The notes under the pieces: model-generated
Databases searched by the model: none
What the model saw: only the letters and a program-made list of their open reading frames with translations
What the model was told of the DNA's origin: nothing
From: Crocodylus rhombifer
Taxonomy: Eukaryota; Chordata; Crocodylia; Crocodylidae
Direction: 5' to 3'
Length of the DNA: 64,000 bases
Assembly: GCA_038503035.1 (NCBI GenBank)
Contig: JAVSML010024254.1
Location: forward strand, 1-64,000
Program-made: the position numbers and the translations under genes
Part shown: piece after piece, positions 35,201 to 50,200 of the stretch
How positions within the stretch are numbered: position 1 is the stretch's first letter
Layout of the letters: every line of letters starts with the position of its first letter

Positions 35201-38200
35201 GTGCTTCATCAGTGTCTTCATCAGCAACTTGGAGGAGGGTGTGGAGAGCACTCTGTCAAACTTTTCAAATGACACAAAATTATGGGGTAAAGTAAACACA
35301 CCTAGTGGGGAAGGATCAAATCCAGATGGACCTGGACAAGTTAGAAAAGTGGGCAGAAAAGAATAGGATGAAGTTCAACAAAGACAAGTGCAAAGTGCTG
35401 CATATAGGGAGAAGGAATCTCCAACACACCTATAGGCTAGGGGATAACTTTCGCAGAAGCACAGCAGTAGAAAGGGATCTTGGAGTCATAGTTGACTCCA
35501 AGATGAATATGAGAGGTCAATGTGATAAGGTAATCAGTAAAGCTAACCACACCCTATCACGCATTAGCATGTACATCATAAACAGGTCCAGGGAGGTGAT
35601 ACTGCCCCTCTATGTGGCATTGATCAGGCTGCACTTGGAGGACTGGGTCCAGTTCTAGGTGCTGCACTTCAAGAGGGATGTGGATAACTTTGAGAGGGTC
35701 CAGAGGAGGGCCACTTGTATGGTTAAGGGCATGCAGGCAAGGCCCTACGAGGAGAGACTGAGGAACCTGGATCTCTTCAGCCTCCACAAGAGAAGGCTGA
35801 GAGGGGATCTTGCGGCCATTTACATATTCATCAGTGGGGGGAGGGGGAAGGCAGCAACAAATTGGAGGTGCTCTGTTTACCAGGGCACCCCTTGGAATAA
35901 CCAGGAACAATGGCCCCAAACTGACAGAAAGCAGATTTAGGTTGGACATCAGGAAGAACTTCTTTACAGTAAGGGTTCCCTTACTGTATGGAATGGGCTT
36001 CCAAGGGAGATGGTGCTCCCCCTACCTGGGAGATCTTTAAGAAGAGACTGGACAAGCACTTGGCTGGGGTCATATGACCCCAGTACTCTTTCCTGCCCAG
36101 GGCAGGGGGTTGGATTTGATGATCTACTGAGATCCCTTCCAACCCTAACAACTATGAAATTATGAAACCAAGCTGGGGGGAGAAGTAGATATACTGGAGA
36201 GCAGGGCTAGGATTCAGAGAGATGTAGATAAATTGGAGGACTGGACCAAAAGAAATCTCATGAAGTTTAATTAGCACAAGTGCGAAGTCCTGTGCTTGGG
36301 ATGTAACAGACTCATGCACTGGTACAGGCTAGGGATTGACTGGCTAAGCAACAGCTCTGCAGAAAAGGACCTGCGTCTTAGGGTGGACAATAAACTGAAT
36401 ATGAGCCAACAGTGTGCCCTTGTTGCAAAGAAGGCTAACAGTATAGTGGGCCTGCATTAAGTAGGAATGTTGCTAGCAGATCAAGGGAAGTGATTCTTCC
36501 CCTCTTTTAAGCACTGGTGAGGCCACATCTGTAGTACAGTGCCCAGTTTTGGTCTCCCCCACCCCACTACAGAAAGGGTGGAGATAAACTGGAGAGAGTC
36601 CAGCAGAGAGCAACAGAAATTATCAGGGGCCTGGAGCACATGACTTCTAATGACAGGCTGAGGGAACTGGGCTTAGTTAGTCTTGGAGAAGAGAAGATGG
36701 AGAGAGGATTTAATAGCAGCCTTCAGGGAACCTCCTTTCAGGTAGTTGAAGGGGGTTCCAAAGAGGTTGGAGCTAGACTGCTTTCAGTGGTGGCAGATGA
36801 CAGAACAGGAAGCAATGGTCTCAAGTTGCAGCAAGGAAAGTTTAGGTTAAATATTATGAAAAACATTCTTATTACCCTCCTAGTGAAGCACTGGAACAGG
36901 CTACCTAGTATGGAATAGTCATCCTTGGAGGTTTTTAAGTCCTGGATAGACAAAGTTTTGGCAGAACGATCTAGTTGGAGACCATCCTGCTTTGAGCAGG
37001 GGTTTGGACTAGATGACCTCCTGAGCTTCTTTCCAACTCTAATTTTAACTATGAATACTGTTTAAGTATTCTTTATAAAAGTAGATTTTCACTTCTAAAT
37101 TGTTTTTATATTTCTCAAAAACAACACAGCCAGGGAGAGGGAGGCAGAGAATGGGAGAGATGGTGAATTTGTTGATCTGTCTCGGATATGGTTGAAATTA
37201 TGGTTTTAAATAAAAAAGAAACAGCAACTTCAGATTCACGGTAGTTGAGTAATGACTTGTACAGAGTCTGTTTTAGGTTAAAACTTGTTGCCAAGTTGTC
37301 TGTATAAATAAATGTCTTGAAGGCTGGATTAGAATTGTATTTGGGCACTTTCTACCGTATTTGGGCACTTTCCAAAAATGAACAAAGAGTGTTGGAATCT
37401 AATCTCAGTAACAGCACACCCATATGAATCTGGAACCAGTCCACAATAAAAGTGATTGAAATCCAAGTTACCTTGGATTTACAGGCAGCTGAATGCAGAA
37501 ATTTACTTGTAGCTACTGCAACAGAGACAGCATATCATATTCTTTGGGAAGTCTTGAGGATAAATAGCAGAAAAAGGATGAAGGTACAAGTGTTTTCTAA
37601 ATTAGTATGTCTGACGATTTAGGTTATGTTTACAGATTTTTAACATGCATTATTGTTCTGGTAAACATAATCATGGTCAAGGGAGTTAGGATTTAACCCA
37701 TAAAATTTTGGTTTCAGCTTAGTTTCACAAAAGATTTACCCTTTTCATATGATGAACTCAAAATCATACTAAGTATTGTGAATTGCAGCAATTTTCCATG
37801 AAAAAGTTTGTATCGTAAAGTAAATTTAGTTAAAATTGCTCATATTGAACTGAATATCATTACTGGAAAACTTTCATTAGCCAACCTTTTCTACTTCTGC
37901 AGCTGCTGGTCAAGACAGCTTCTTGAGAAATGGTATTAAAAATAAATAAATAAAAAAGCACATGTCCCTGTATTTGTTTGTCTAAATTTGTGAAGGCCAT
38001 GCATAACGGTTCCTCATAAAAAATTAAATTGAGTACAAATGCTAATTAACTGGTCAGTTTGTAAAGATGCCTGGATGTCATTATCTACTTTTTAAGACAT
38101 AGCATTTGAGTTTAGAACAGATGTCAGGCTTAAGGTTTTATTCTCCTATTCTGTTAGAATAAGAAAAAAAATCTAGTAACCACTGGTACATGATCTATCT

Positions 38201-41200
38201 AAGTAAGAAAATCTTTCAGGTATGGTTTCATCATAAATACTTGTAATTTAACACTGAAATATCTGAGTACTCTGCAAAATTATTAATCACTACATTTTTC
38301 CTGAAGGTATTTCTCTTCCTTCATGGATAGCCAACTCTGGAAGCCTTTTTCCCCCAGCTCTAGATTGCAAAACCCTTACAAAAGTGAGCAGTCACTTAAG
38401 TTGTCCTACTGAAGTCAGACTACAAGTAGAGTGCTGATAGAAGTGATATTTGTCATGCAATTGCCCAGTTAAAAGTGCTCTACAGCCATCTCCTGACAGA
38501 AGTGCATGGCTGCAGAGCTCCTTAAAAGTGCCCAATAGTGCAACTAATTAACCCTCACTAAGTGAGGGTTCAGATGAAGGCGCCCCAGTCTCCCCCCTTG
38601 GAGCTCCATTCTAGGGTTTGCTCAGTCTGTGCTGCATCCCCTGCCTTCTCCCCCTCCCATCCTGATGACAGCGTTGGAGCTGGTGTGGGCAGGGGCTAGG
38701 GGGGAGAGGCTTCAGACACACAATATCTCTCTATTGGATTGGTTTCAAGGTGGGGCTTGACTTTCCCAACCAAACAGCAAACATCTGTTGGTTGGGGGGA
38801 AGGGAGGAGGGTCACTGTAGCTCATGACACTTTCTGTTAAGCACCGTGAGTTACAGCAGGGAGCTATACATCTGTCAGCACCCAGAGAGTTGGATGCTGT
38901 TAACACCTGTGTGAGAAGGTCCATATTTGATCCTCAGGTTTGGGAGTTTTTTAGGCCAACAGACAAAACTCCATCAACGGAGATTTACGAGTTTTAGGAC
39001 TTTCAAGTTATGGAAATGAGAAAAGCATTTTCCCTTACTGAAGCTTTAGAAAATTCATCACTGTCTGTGATTCTGCTCAAATCACATCTGAAAACTGTGC
39101 AATTCAGCCAGAAATGACTTACCCTGTTAGTAGCATAGACAATGTCAAACAGCCCAAGAAGAGTCACAGAGATTCCAAGAGCTGGACCATTCACCACTGC
39201 AACCAGTGGCTTAGGAAAATCAATAAAATGGTTGACAAAATTCCTGCAGAAAAAAGGAGTACATTTTTTTTCTGGTATCATGAACTCTAAATACTCTTTA
39301 AAATATATACCAAAAGATCAGTTGACTCTGTATGCCAGCATTAATTAATTACTACTAGGATTTACAACAGAGTTCTTAGTGTTGTCCTAACTTTGCTCTT
39401 GCTGAAGTAAACCTCTTAATGATTTCAATGGGAACAAGGTTTTAGGCCTTACCACAGTGTTTTGAATCCCCCTCTGCTTCTATCACATCAAACCTCAAGT
39501 GACTGACTCTTTCTTTCTAAATCAAATTTTTGGAGGTGTGCTTGTAAAAGATAGACTAAGAATTTTATAGCTTTAGTCCAATATTCAGCTGGTAAATATA
39601 TAAAAAAGGAGGTTTTAAGCTGTTGGTAGAAATTTTAGCGCCAATTCCCCCACTTCTCCCCCCCCCATACTGCTGCTTTTCGTAATCACTACTTAGTCAA
39701 GCAAAGTTTCTATTGGTGTTTCTTATGGTGCAACAACTTGCTAAAACTAAAATGACATCCGAATCCAATGTGTGTAAAGAGATCCACATTCTAATTAGGG
39801 CTGGATTTTCCCCCTGCCTTTGCACATTGCACTCAACTAGGTCTATCTGGAAGTAATTGCACTCCTTAATCTAAGAAAATTCTTATGGGAATGAAATTTT
39901 TTGTGATAGTGTAATTAAATAATAATTAATTCTCAGCTGTGTGGGGAATAGGTGATGGAAGTAGAGATAGGTCTCTCTCTCTCTTTTTTTTTTTAAGCTG
40001 AACCGAGTGTTTCAAAAATGTCTTTATACCAGTCCTTCACTTTTTCTTTCTGTGGTCTAACAAATTTTCATTTATTTATTCAAAGTACTGCAGCTCCAAA
40101 AACAGGAGGGAGTGAGAATTGCCTTAGAATACCCAGTAGCCTGGGAGGTGGGGAGACCTGGATTCTAGGATCTGCTTCAAAGCAGTGGGAACTGGAAAAC
40201 AGGTTTTCCTCTTTCTAATCACTGACCTATTGGGCTAAATGGATTGTATTTTGTGGAAGGCCTGGTACAATAGGCACATTCTCAGAACACTGGATTTGAA
40301 GGTAGCAAGGAAGGCAAGGGAACAGCTATTTTAAGAAATGTGCTGGTCAGGGTAACCTGCTGACCCTGGCTATTGGGTGGGCCTGGCTGCCAGCATCCTA
40401 ATTAATCCTCAGCTGGTCAGAGCTGCCTGTATGGATCTGGCTGCCTGCTTATAAGCAATAGCTCTTCCAGAGCTCAGGGGGCTATTGATCAGGACAGATA
40501 CCTCTGTCTAGCTTTGGGCTTCTGACTCCTTAGTTTCCTAGTACCTGATAATACTATATCTTTGATTCCTAGTTTCCCAGTTCCTGGGTCCTGCCTATTT
40601 GTTCCTAGCATCCAAAGTCCTGCATGTTTGTTCCCAGATCTCTGTTCCCTGGGTCCTACTTGCTGGGTTCCTGGTTTTATCTTTGTTCCAGCTCATTGGT
40701 TCCTGCCCACAGAATCCTTGTTTCAGACCTCAACCTGGATCCCTGCGCTTCTAACCTGCCTTGCTGGCTCCTTGGCCCCTTGTGTTCCAGACTCCAGTCT
40801 AGATCCCTGTGCTCTGACAGCCAGCTCCCGGCTTAGCTTCCAGTCCTGTATAGCTAAAGATACTTGTTCTAAACCCTCTGGCTAGTGACTGTGGTCTGGA
40901 TCCCTGTCTCATGTTCCTGGGTACCCCATGGCTTGTGGTTCCCCACAGGGTGACTCTCTCCATTCCAGTCCCTTACAGACCTCACCCTCCTGACTTGTCT
41001 GCTCCTGAGCTCCTGCTGTAGCTGGGACCCTTGCTTCCCTAACCTTGTCTGTTCCTAGAGAGGCTAATTTGCTCTTTCGAACAGCATGTTTATGGCAGAA
41101 CAAAGAACTGATGCCAAACCTCCCAAGTCCCATCTTCATCAGATTTCATAGACCGCTCAGATTTGTGAGGTCTCTCTTACTGTAACTGAACCGAAACAGA

Positions 41201-44200
41201 AACCATCTTGAGAGATTTATGCTGCAGTTTAGCCCCGATCATGTCAAAATAATGATAAGCTTGCATCCTTACTGTCATGCAGTCAAGGGCCCTTGTAAGT
41301 AGAGCTCTGTTAGATTGGGACCTTATGGCTATTAAAGTCACTGGAAAGATTCTCACTAGGTCTTTCCACTGCTTGTAATGGGATTTGGCTCAGTCCATTA
41401 AAAACTGAATGAGCTTTTAGTAAATGAGCACTCTTACTTTATCCACTCGCCATTGTTTTTTATTATCTGCTCCAAATTTTCTGTGAAATTGTTGAGGTCA
41501 TTTCCACTAGAGTAGTAATCACCACTTCCTGCAAAAACAAAGGAACTTCACCAACATATGCAGAGATGCTGAGATGCCACAGCAACAGACATTTAGATTG
41601 ATAAACACAGGAATTCAGATTGATAAATGAAGCTATGTGCATTTGAAGATGGAGTTTAAGTGAAAAGTTTATGTCTTTATATTTAAGAACTGTTGAGCAG
41701 CTACATTTCAAAGTAGGTCCCTTTAGAACTCTTCCTGGTATAAACTGATACGACAGTGTGCTCACAGAGTACACCCCAGACTGATGTGGGCTATATGCTG
41801 TTTTAGTTCAAGATGTGTATTCATACATTTAGCACTTACTCTAGAGCAGAGTCACCAAGCTGATAGCCATCCCCATTTTGTTTATTTGTTAGGAATTAAG
41901 TAAGAACAAAATTTGTAAAGAACATAATTGTGTGGTTGATTCCAAAGAGATATCAGTGAGAATAGTAGACTCTAAATGGTGCCATTTGGAACTTGATTCC
42001 AAGCCCATTACAGTTAATAGAAGCATAGTCCTGCCCTTTGTGGGTGCTTCTACATGAGATGGTTACTATGGAGTAGGTTAATTATCTCCACAGTAAATGT
42101 CTTGCATTTACACATCCAGAACTATTAGGCTGGATTAAACTAAAACTCTGCAGTAGGGTAGTACTTATAAGTACAAATACTGCCCACTGCACAGTTTGTT
42201 TGTTTTTTACTCCATTATAGCACCCATGCAGATGCTGATGGGGCTGGCTAGAGGATGAGGGTGTTTCAGTGTGGGGGCTGCCTGCCAGCTAGCCTTACAC
42301 TGGAGTACTCTCATGCCCCAGCTAGCCCCTTCTCAGTATGTTGAACCGGAGTCAGAGCAGCCCAGGGCTGGCATGCTAGCCCCCTGGGACCCTTGCCAGC
42401 TGGAGCTGCTTCAACTCAGCTCTAGGTCTCAGGTGTACATGCAAACAGCAAGCCCAGGAGCAATAAACTCTGGTGCAATAACCACTGGAGTTTATTATTC
42501 CGCATCATTTGCACATGTAGGCACTCCTTTGCACTTGTAGGCACACCCTGTAAGTTGCCCTTTATTGCAGAAACAATGAGTCAGACTCTAGCGTCACTGA
42601 CATCGGAGTAAATCTTTACTGAATTTGCATGGAATTATTTTGGATTTTACACTGCTGTGACAAGAATTTGGTCCCAAATGACCATTTCCTTGAGGTGTTT
42701 CTTATAGTGCTAACCCTGATGAAATTCTCTAGCATTAATATAAGCAGCATTCCCAGGCTTTTGCTATAATGCAGAATTAAAGGATTGATTAGTCTCCTTT
42801 GAAAATGGCATCCACAACCATCTAAGGTGGTATTTCCCAATTTTTTGGAGTATAATTCCATCATGAGCTAGTCCTAATTGCAATTGGAGCCCATCTGGAA
42901 TAATAGAAAGTATATGGAACTTACAACCCCACTCAGAAAAGTCCTGATCCCGTTTAGGATTTATGACCCCTTAATTTGGGAAACACTATTCTAATGGCTG
43001 TAGGCTAGATGGCAGCAAAGATCTTATGCTAGTTCCTACATATGCTGCAATAGAAAACCACAGTCAGGTGGTGGAGAATTTTGTAGCGGCTCATTTAAAA
43101 GCAGACAACAATCTTTCAGGTTTGCATAGAACAGCTGACATATACCGAGTCCTTGGTCACAACTCTGTGCCCCAAATTCACAGCATGCAGCAGGTGTAAA
43201 TCTGTGTTGGAGGGGACTTTTGCTGCAGGGGAGCCCAAGTTGTGAAAAATTGTGTATTTGTTTTATTTGATTTTATTCACAATGGCATAACAGTTGGTAT
43301 CCAGGGCAAATGCTGCTGGGGGGGATTTACGTGCAATTCTGACAGTGGAAGTTGGGGGAACCGTGGGTTCTGGAGGCTGCAGTTTCCAGGGGCAGGGGGT
43401 CCAGGACTGAAAGCAAACATAAGGGGCACACCAATTTCAAGAGTGGGGGATGAGACCTGCAGGTTCAGGAGAGCCACAAGTTCTGAGAAGGGGTGGGAGG
43501 TCTGGGTTTCAAGAGTGAGGGTGGAGGGCAGCAGTGTTACCTATGCCAGGACTCTCTTACACAGTCCCAACTGAGCTGCTGCTGCCACCACCACACACAT
43601 TCTGCCTATCTCAGCTGAAGTTCTTAAAACATCAGCACCTGGGGCCTATTTTGAACTTCTTGGCATGGATGTGTTGGTAGGATGCAGATTCCATAGAGAT
43701 GGGGGTGCAATTCCAGCACCCGTTTTAACTTGGTGCCTGGGAAGGTACCCCTCTTGCCTACACCTAAATATACTCCTGGCATGTCAGAGTCTGGAGAGTT
43801 ATTCACCCCAGGAACTGTCTGCCTGTTTATTGCCCAGAGATGCCATTTATTTTGAAGCTCTAATGGAGCTGTTGCTGTGTGGGCAACCTGGAAGGATGCC
43901 AAGGAGACAGAATCCCTTTTTGCATTTTTTCCACTCTGCTGAGTTCTCATCCCTGTCACCCACATCTGTTGAGGGGATGATTTTGCCCCCATTATGAGCA
44001 CTCTGACTGAGGCACCCATCAAATGTGATACCTGTTACAACAGTTATAACAGAGTCGTCCTTGGCAGCTTCTTCAAGCGCTTGCTTAATTTCTCTGTACA
44101 TCTGTGTAAAAGGAGGATGGAAAAGAGATTACGTGATTCTGGCAAGCATTATAGAAAGTTAACTCCATAGCAAGAGTCAAAGAAAAGGACTTCCTTATTA

Positions 44201-47200
44201 TAAAATGGAGACAAGTGTGATAATAGACTGTAGGGGCCATAGTTCCATCTTATTTACGTTTGTCTTATGCTGACTTCATTTGAGCTGCTCATCAGTTATA
44301 CTGGCAAAAATGAAGGTGCTTTTGAAGTTCCCTCTCATCAAACTCAGTCTGCTTCAAAAGCCCTGGTCTTGAAAGTGTTCATTAGCTCGCTGTATTTTTA
44401 GTCATGTGACTTTTTGGTATTCATAATTGTAAAAATGGTTTGTGTAAACTGAAGGTTATATTTATTGTCTTGCCCAGATAATTCTAATGGATGGCATGCA
44501 TGAAACTTGAGAAAGAATTTGGGGTATACGTCAACTAGTTTTCACAATTTGCATTACTCTACTTACCACAAGGTTGATAGCATTTTTTTTCATTGGACGA
44601 TTTAGCACAATCTTTGTGATGTTGTCTTTAGTAGAAACTTGCAGTGTTTCATATTTGCATTTGCTACTGGTAGAAGCAACTTCTTCCTGAACAGGAAAGT
44701 TTGAAGACCCAAGTTATACACATGAACAGGGTAAGTAGAAAGTCACTATCCTGTTGTAAATAAAGCATAAATCTAATACAAAATCCAACCATACAAAGCC
44801 AAATTCTTCCAGTTAGCCTCTAGTTTCATGTACAATGGTCTTCATACTTTCAAAGAAGCATTTAAAATATAAATGTATAACCACTGGCACATGCAATTGC
44901 ACATTAGGTTGTAAGCTAAGTGAGCAGGCACACAAATGGATAGGAATTCAACCTTTTGGCTGCTTCTGGTTTTGGATTCCCAACCTGTATCACTTAACTT
45001 TGGCATGACTTGCAGGAACTATAGAAAAAACCCCTGAAAATTGGGCCTGTTAAAATTTCTGGTTTGCTACCTTAAAACAAAGACATCTGAAACCATTAGT
45101 CAGTTGACTAGAACAAGTTCAAACACAAATAAGGAACTGTGGGCAGGGGTGAAACAAGTAAGCAAAAAACATTCCTTGACAAATTCAGCTGAAGAGTTGA
45201 AAGCACATAATCACTGGTGGTATTTGCCTGATTTTTGGGCATGTATTGCTTGATGAAGCACTTAGATCTTTTGAGAACTATTCAGACATTAGTACCTATG
45301 TTGTTTAAAGATAAATAAAGAGAAGCACTTTAAAGTGAATTTAGTGTTAATGGGATGTGCCAAATGGATGAAACTGAAATCTCTTATGTATCAGTGGGAC
45401 AGCAACAGTCATCCTTTACATCCATTTAATCCCTGGCTTCTCCGCTAGGATAGAGGTGAGTGCTGACTGTATATGTGGGTTTTGAGATGCAGGTACTAGG
45501 GCTGTGCAAAATTTCACTGGCAGTTTTGTTTCAATGCTGTTTTGACTCGTTTTGAGCTTGAAACCGCAAAATTGAAATGAAACAGAGAGCTTCAAAACAG
45601 CCTCAGAACGAAACAAGGCAAGTCAAAATGTTTTGACATTTTCGAAACATTTCAAAGCTCAAGCTGGGCTTGCCTGCATGGAGACAGAAACTAAAGTCAG
45701 GAGAGGGAGGAGGGAGAGTGGGGAAGGACTGCTCGCATATTGACTGTGTGGCTGGCCAGTGACTGTGATCCTTCCCTGAGGTCCCTTCCAATCCCAGTGC
45801 TCTGGGGGAGGGATGGAAAAACTGCATAAAAGGCAGCATTGTTTGAACTGCCCTGCTTTCTGCCTTGGTGTCAGCTGAGTGAGGGCGCACCTTAACACAC
45901 AGACTGTCACCCAACCATGTCAAGTGTTGTCTGTCAGCAGCTAGAGTTGCAAGGCCTCAGATCCCAGACTCCTCCTGCACCGATCTCTTTGACAGCTGGC
46001 AGGCTTCGTGGCTGCAGCAGGGCCTAACAGGCCTGCAGTTTTCACTCCGCTGTGGCTTAACACATACATGTGACATGAGTTTTTTGCTTTCAAGACCTCA
46101 AGGTGCAGTTTCCCTGAAACCCCTGCACCTATCTCCTTGATACTTGGCAGGCTTCATGCCCTCAGAAGGGCCTACCATTGCTGCAAGTTTAATCAAAATC
46201 AGACCAAAAATGACAAAGTTAAAGGCTGTTTTGAGCTTCCCCATTATAGCCTTGGGTGAAACATTGAAACAGCAAAACTGTTTCAATGAAATGGAACAGC
46301 AGTTTTGCATTGAAATTAAATTCAAAACAAAATGCTGTTCCATCAAAAAGGAACAGTGCTGTTTTGCACAGCCTTAACAGGAACCTTCCCATAAAGAATA
46401 GTTTGGCATGGACTCACCCACTGAACTGCTAAATCAGTGGCTCTTCACCGTTTTTAGATTTGAGCACCCCCCCTTCTTAGGTTTCATTCATTTTTTGACT
46501 ACAGAAAAATAATAAAATAATAGTCCATTATTAATTCCTAGTTGAAATACCTGGGTTTCTTGTGAATCATGTTTGCACTCCTAAGCATACTAACATTGTT
46601 TGGCAACCCACAGCATCCTTGAAAGGATCTCAAGGCACTCCAGAGTGCCACAGCACCCTGGTTGAGAATCACTATGTTTGACAGTCATGGTATTAGTAGT
46701 ACTGTCCAGAGCTGGATCCAACAAGAAATTCCCCTTTACCAGTTCCACAAGTCATACAGCTCCCAAGCATAGCTACCCACTCCCTCTCTCCTTTGAGAGC
46801 CTATGCTCATTTGGACACAGTTAATGAGGACAAAGGCTGAAGAACTCCTGCTGCACTATGAATCATGCAGACAAAAATGCACAAAATGAAGTGAGAGCCA
46901 GATTGTGACTTGGAAACAAGAACTAGAGCAAGAATTTTTTCATGCAAGAGTCATTGTTAGTTTTGTCTTGTATTTAGCTCAGTGGCTGGACTCCCTTTCT
47001 TGTCTGTAGGAAGGCCTGAGTCTGATCTCTGGTATCTGTCAACCATATCAGAAAGCAGTGAGAAGTGGCAAGTGACAGATTTTTCTACAAGTCTAGTACT
47101 TTTTCACTTTTTTAAAACAGAAACTTTTCTTGCCAGATGATTTCTTTAAATAAAAAATAAACCTTAACAAAGGAATTTCTCCCCCAGTGCTTACGTTAAC

Positions 47201-50200
47201 AGATTATGTGGTGGTTTCTCAGAATACTGGTTAAAATCCTAAGGAAAGCGGGGAGAAGAAAAAGCAATAAACCTTGCATTTTTCATTAAAGAGTGTACTG
47301 TTTGTAGATTGCATATAGGCTACATACTGTAATGAGTATATCCCAGTTTAAGAAAAATTGGTTAGATTACTTAAGACAGGGTAAGTAGCTAAAAAACCTG
47401 CTGTATTGGCTTTTATAACACAAAGCAAGTTCAAATCTAGAAAAGGTATCAGTTTTAAAATAGCTGACAGGAGCATAGTGATAGTGAAGTAACATGGCTG
47501 ACAATGTCATCTAGTTTATTCAAGCAGAAGAACTTTTGAAAAAAAATGTATAAACTTTGTATTACTTATTTTTAGGATCCTTATGTTTAAGATTTGGGAT
47601 TTTCAAAAATTCTGAAGTGAACTCCTGCTAAATCCAAGGTAACTTTGCCTGAAATCCTGGCACATCTCCCTGGGGATCAACAGTCTTAAAAACCATGGGA
47701 GCCTGGGTCTCTAGGTCTGCCTTTGGGACACTGAACAATAGCCTTGACAAGAATGCCAATTTTACTGAGTTCTAGGTTTGGGAAATTCTGATTTGGTGGA
47801 AACTTCAAACAGCATTTGCAGTCTGATTTTTGACTGAAGCCACATTTTAAAAAAATGTAAGCAGGAAAAGCTAGTTTTTATCAGCCCAACTTATATTTAG
47901 GTATATTAGGTATTTAGGTGCCTATGTTCCATTACAATTAAGCACTTACTGTATTTTTTCACATACCACATGCCCCCCAAAAAGACACGCCCCTTGTTTT
48001 TGGAAGGTAGAACGTTAACAAAAAATCCAGTTGTGGATGAGAATGGACTGCATGCAGCAGCTTACTTGCCCTCAGTCAACTCATTGGCAGTTTCAGGCAA
48101 AACCTATATGCTAATTCTTTCAAAGAAGGTGCTGAGTTGGCAACATCTGTTAGCTGCTCAGCTAAAAGCTATTGCCAATTCAGCAGCGGCTACAAAGTGG
48201 TTAATACTGGACTCTTCTCCTGTTGCTGGCCTGAAAAGATGGAGTAGCCATTACAGTATCTCCACATTTCTGTTCCTCCATGCTTCTGTACTGGCAAAGA
48301 AAATCAGCTTCCCTGCTTAAGACACATCTCCCCAATTTTGTAGAGCTGGTTTTTGGTAGAAAAGGTGCATGTTGCATGCAAAATGTACTTGTTAAAGAAG
48401 TTTATTAAATTGGAGCTTTAATGCTGGGATACTCTATGTCCATCTACCCCTCTGTCCTATCAGAACTGAGCCTGAACTAGAACTTCACATCAAAATCTGG
48501 TAAACTTTGGAGGGATTTAGATCTAGATGCCAATTCAGGTTTCATTACAAAGGCCCAGCTCTATTGATGACCACATCAGAAAACCAAACCCAAACACTGT
48601 CCACATCTTGAGGAGGATTTTTTTTTAGTCTAAGCTTTGTTCTTTAAGAACAGCTGTAAGGAAGATGCTGTTAAAAGTGATATTTGCCTTCTGTAAGGTT
48701 CAGGAAAGGAGAGATTAGTTTTAACCTACTTCAGACAAACCTTTAGGATGTCCAGAGTAGGATTATTTATGCTGCTAAAAGAGTTTGGTCCACTGAAGTT
48801 ATTGTCACAAGGACGAAAGCCAAATAACTTCTGTGGGAGTGTTAAGGTGTATGAACCAGTGTGGCTGCTAATTTTCTTTTGCCTAAAGCACTCTCCTTTC
48901 AATTGCTGATTATCCTTCCCCAGAATGTTTTAATTGTTAAAATGCTCCAGGAAGAAATATTTACAATCACCTGAAATTTCTTAGCAGTTCCAAAAATATC
49001 TAATGTGTCAAAACAAGCCTACTCAATTTTACTGTTCAGCAAATCTTGCCATATTTCAAAGCTTTAAAAAGGGGAAATAACATTCAAATTAGTGAACTCT
49101 TGACTGACAAATAGAAAATGTTGTGCCTAGGTACTGTCAAGCAGGTGCACTAGAAATAATTAAGTAAATTAAGGACATGTGTAGGTTTGTTTCCTCTCTC
49201 TGCTGTCTGGTGCTTGTGAAATTAAAGTGAATAAGGAACTTCATGAGACTGATTGGTTTTTGCATTTTGCTTCCTGTATTGACTGCTGATTTCACACTTG
49301 CATACCCTTATTTTCAAAGGCGGCATTCTCCTGAATGTGTTACACTTCAGTGGTTTTGAATCTTGCTATTTGCATAATTGTTTTAACCTATTTTGAGCCT
49401 GATCTAACTTCTTGGGTCCTAAAGAAAAGATCTCATTAACTTTAGTTTAACATTTATTACTCTTCCATTTTGAGCATTTCACCTTTGTCATGCCATAGAA
49501 CTTTGTTGTACATTACATTGTGCAGGTTATCATTTTTGCTCCAAATTAAAGTAATTTCAAATTGCCCTCCCTCCTGATATAGTTTAAACAGATATCTTTT
49601 GAAAGAGGAGTTGAAGGTGTGTTGCTTTGTGTATTCTGTATCAGACTGAACCTGTAAAAATTTTGGCTTACAGCCAGAACAGAAATTGCTTTTGTATTTT
49701 GAGGCCTAAATGCAATTAGTTTGATTGTTCTCATGGAAGAGCACAATGAGAACTTTGGCCTGATTGAAATCTTTGTATCCTGAAAGCAGTGTTGTCAAGT
49801 GTCCATAAACTTATAGGCAGCCCATTAAAAATAGCACAAAAATGCCTGTTCATGAAGTCCATAAAAAAGCTGGAGCCATCCCTAAAAATGCTAAGTAACT
49901 ATGAGCTTGACAGACAGCACACAGGAGGGCCACCTGGTGTCTGAGCACTCTGCAGGGAGCTCTTGTCAGGGCTTTGTGACTCACAGGAACCTGCATAGAC
50001 CCCTCCATCCTACCTAGCCATGTATATCTTTGGCTGTCCCCTGCATCTAACAGTGGCTCACCTCAAAGATCTAGAGTGCAGTGGCAGGATGGAGCTGCAG
50101 GCCAGGAAGGGAGAAGGCAGTACGTGTGGGTCTGTGCCAAGAAGTGGGGAGCTGAGCTGGTGCGGATAAAGTTAGGGGATGGGGTGAAGGATACACCCTA

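Larger units (their letters stand above)
33216..37065 (+). mobile_element. Old CR1 split by a hAT element and a younger CR1
   Basis: The pieces are 33216-33651, 34243-34954 and 36167-37065. They include the RT part [20 protein letters not shown], then [20 protein letters not shown] (with stops and frameshifts nearby). The frame continues after the younger CR1 with ...[13 protein letters not shown] and ends at about 37060 (TTTGGACTAGATGACCTCCTG...AACTATGAAT). All reading frames are broken, so it is dead. Confidence 0.8.

Noticed and set aside
47970..48320. 116-codon frame
   Set aside because: It starts in text like a MITE end, has no known domain and no supporting splice sites. Not enough to call a gene.
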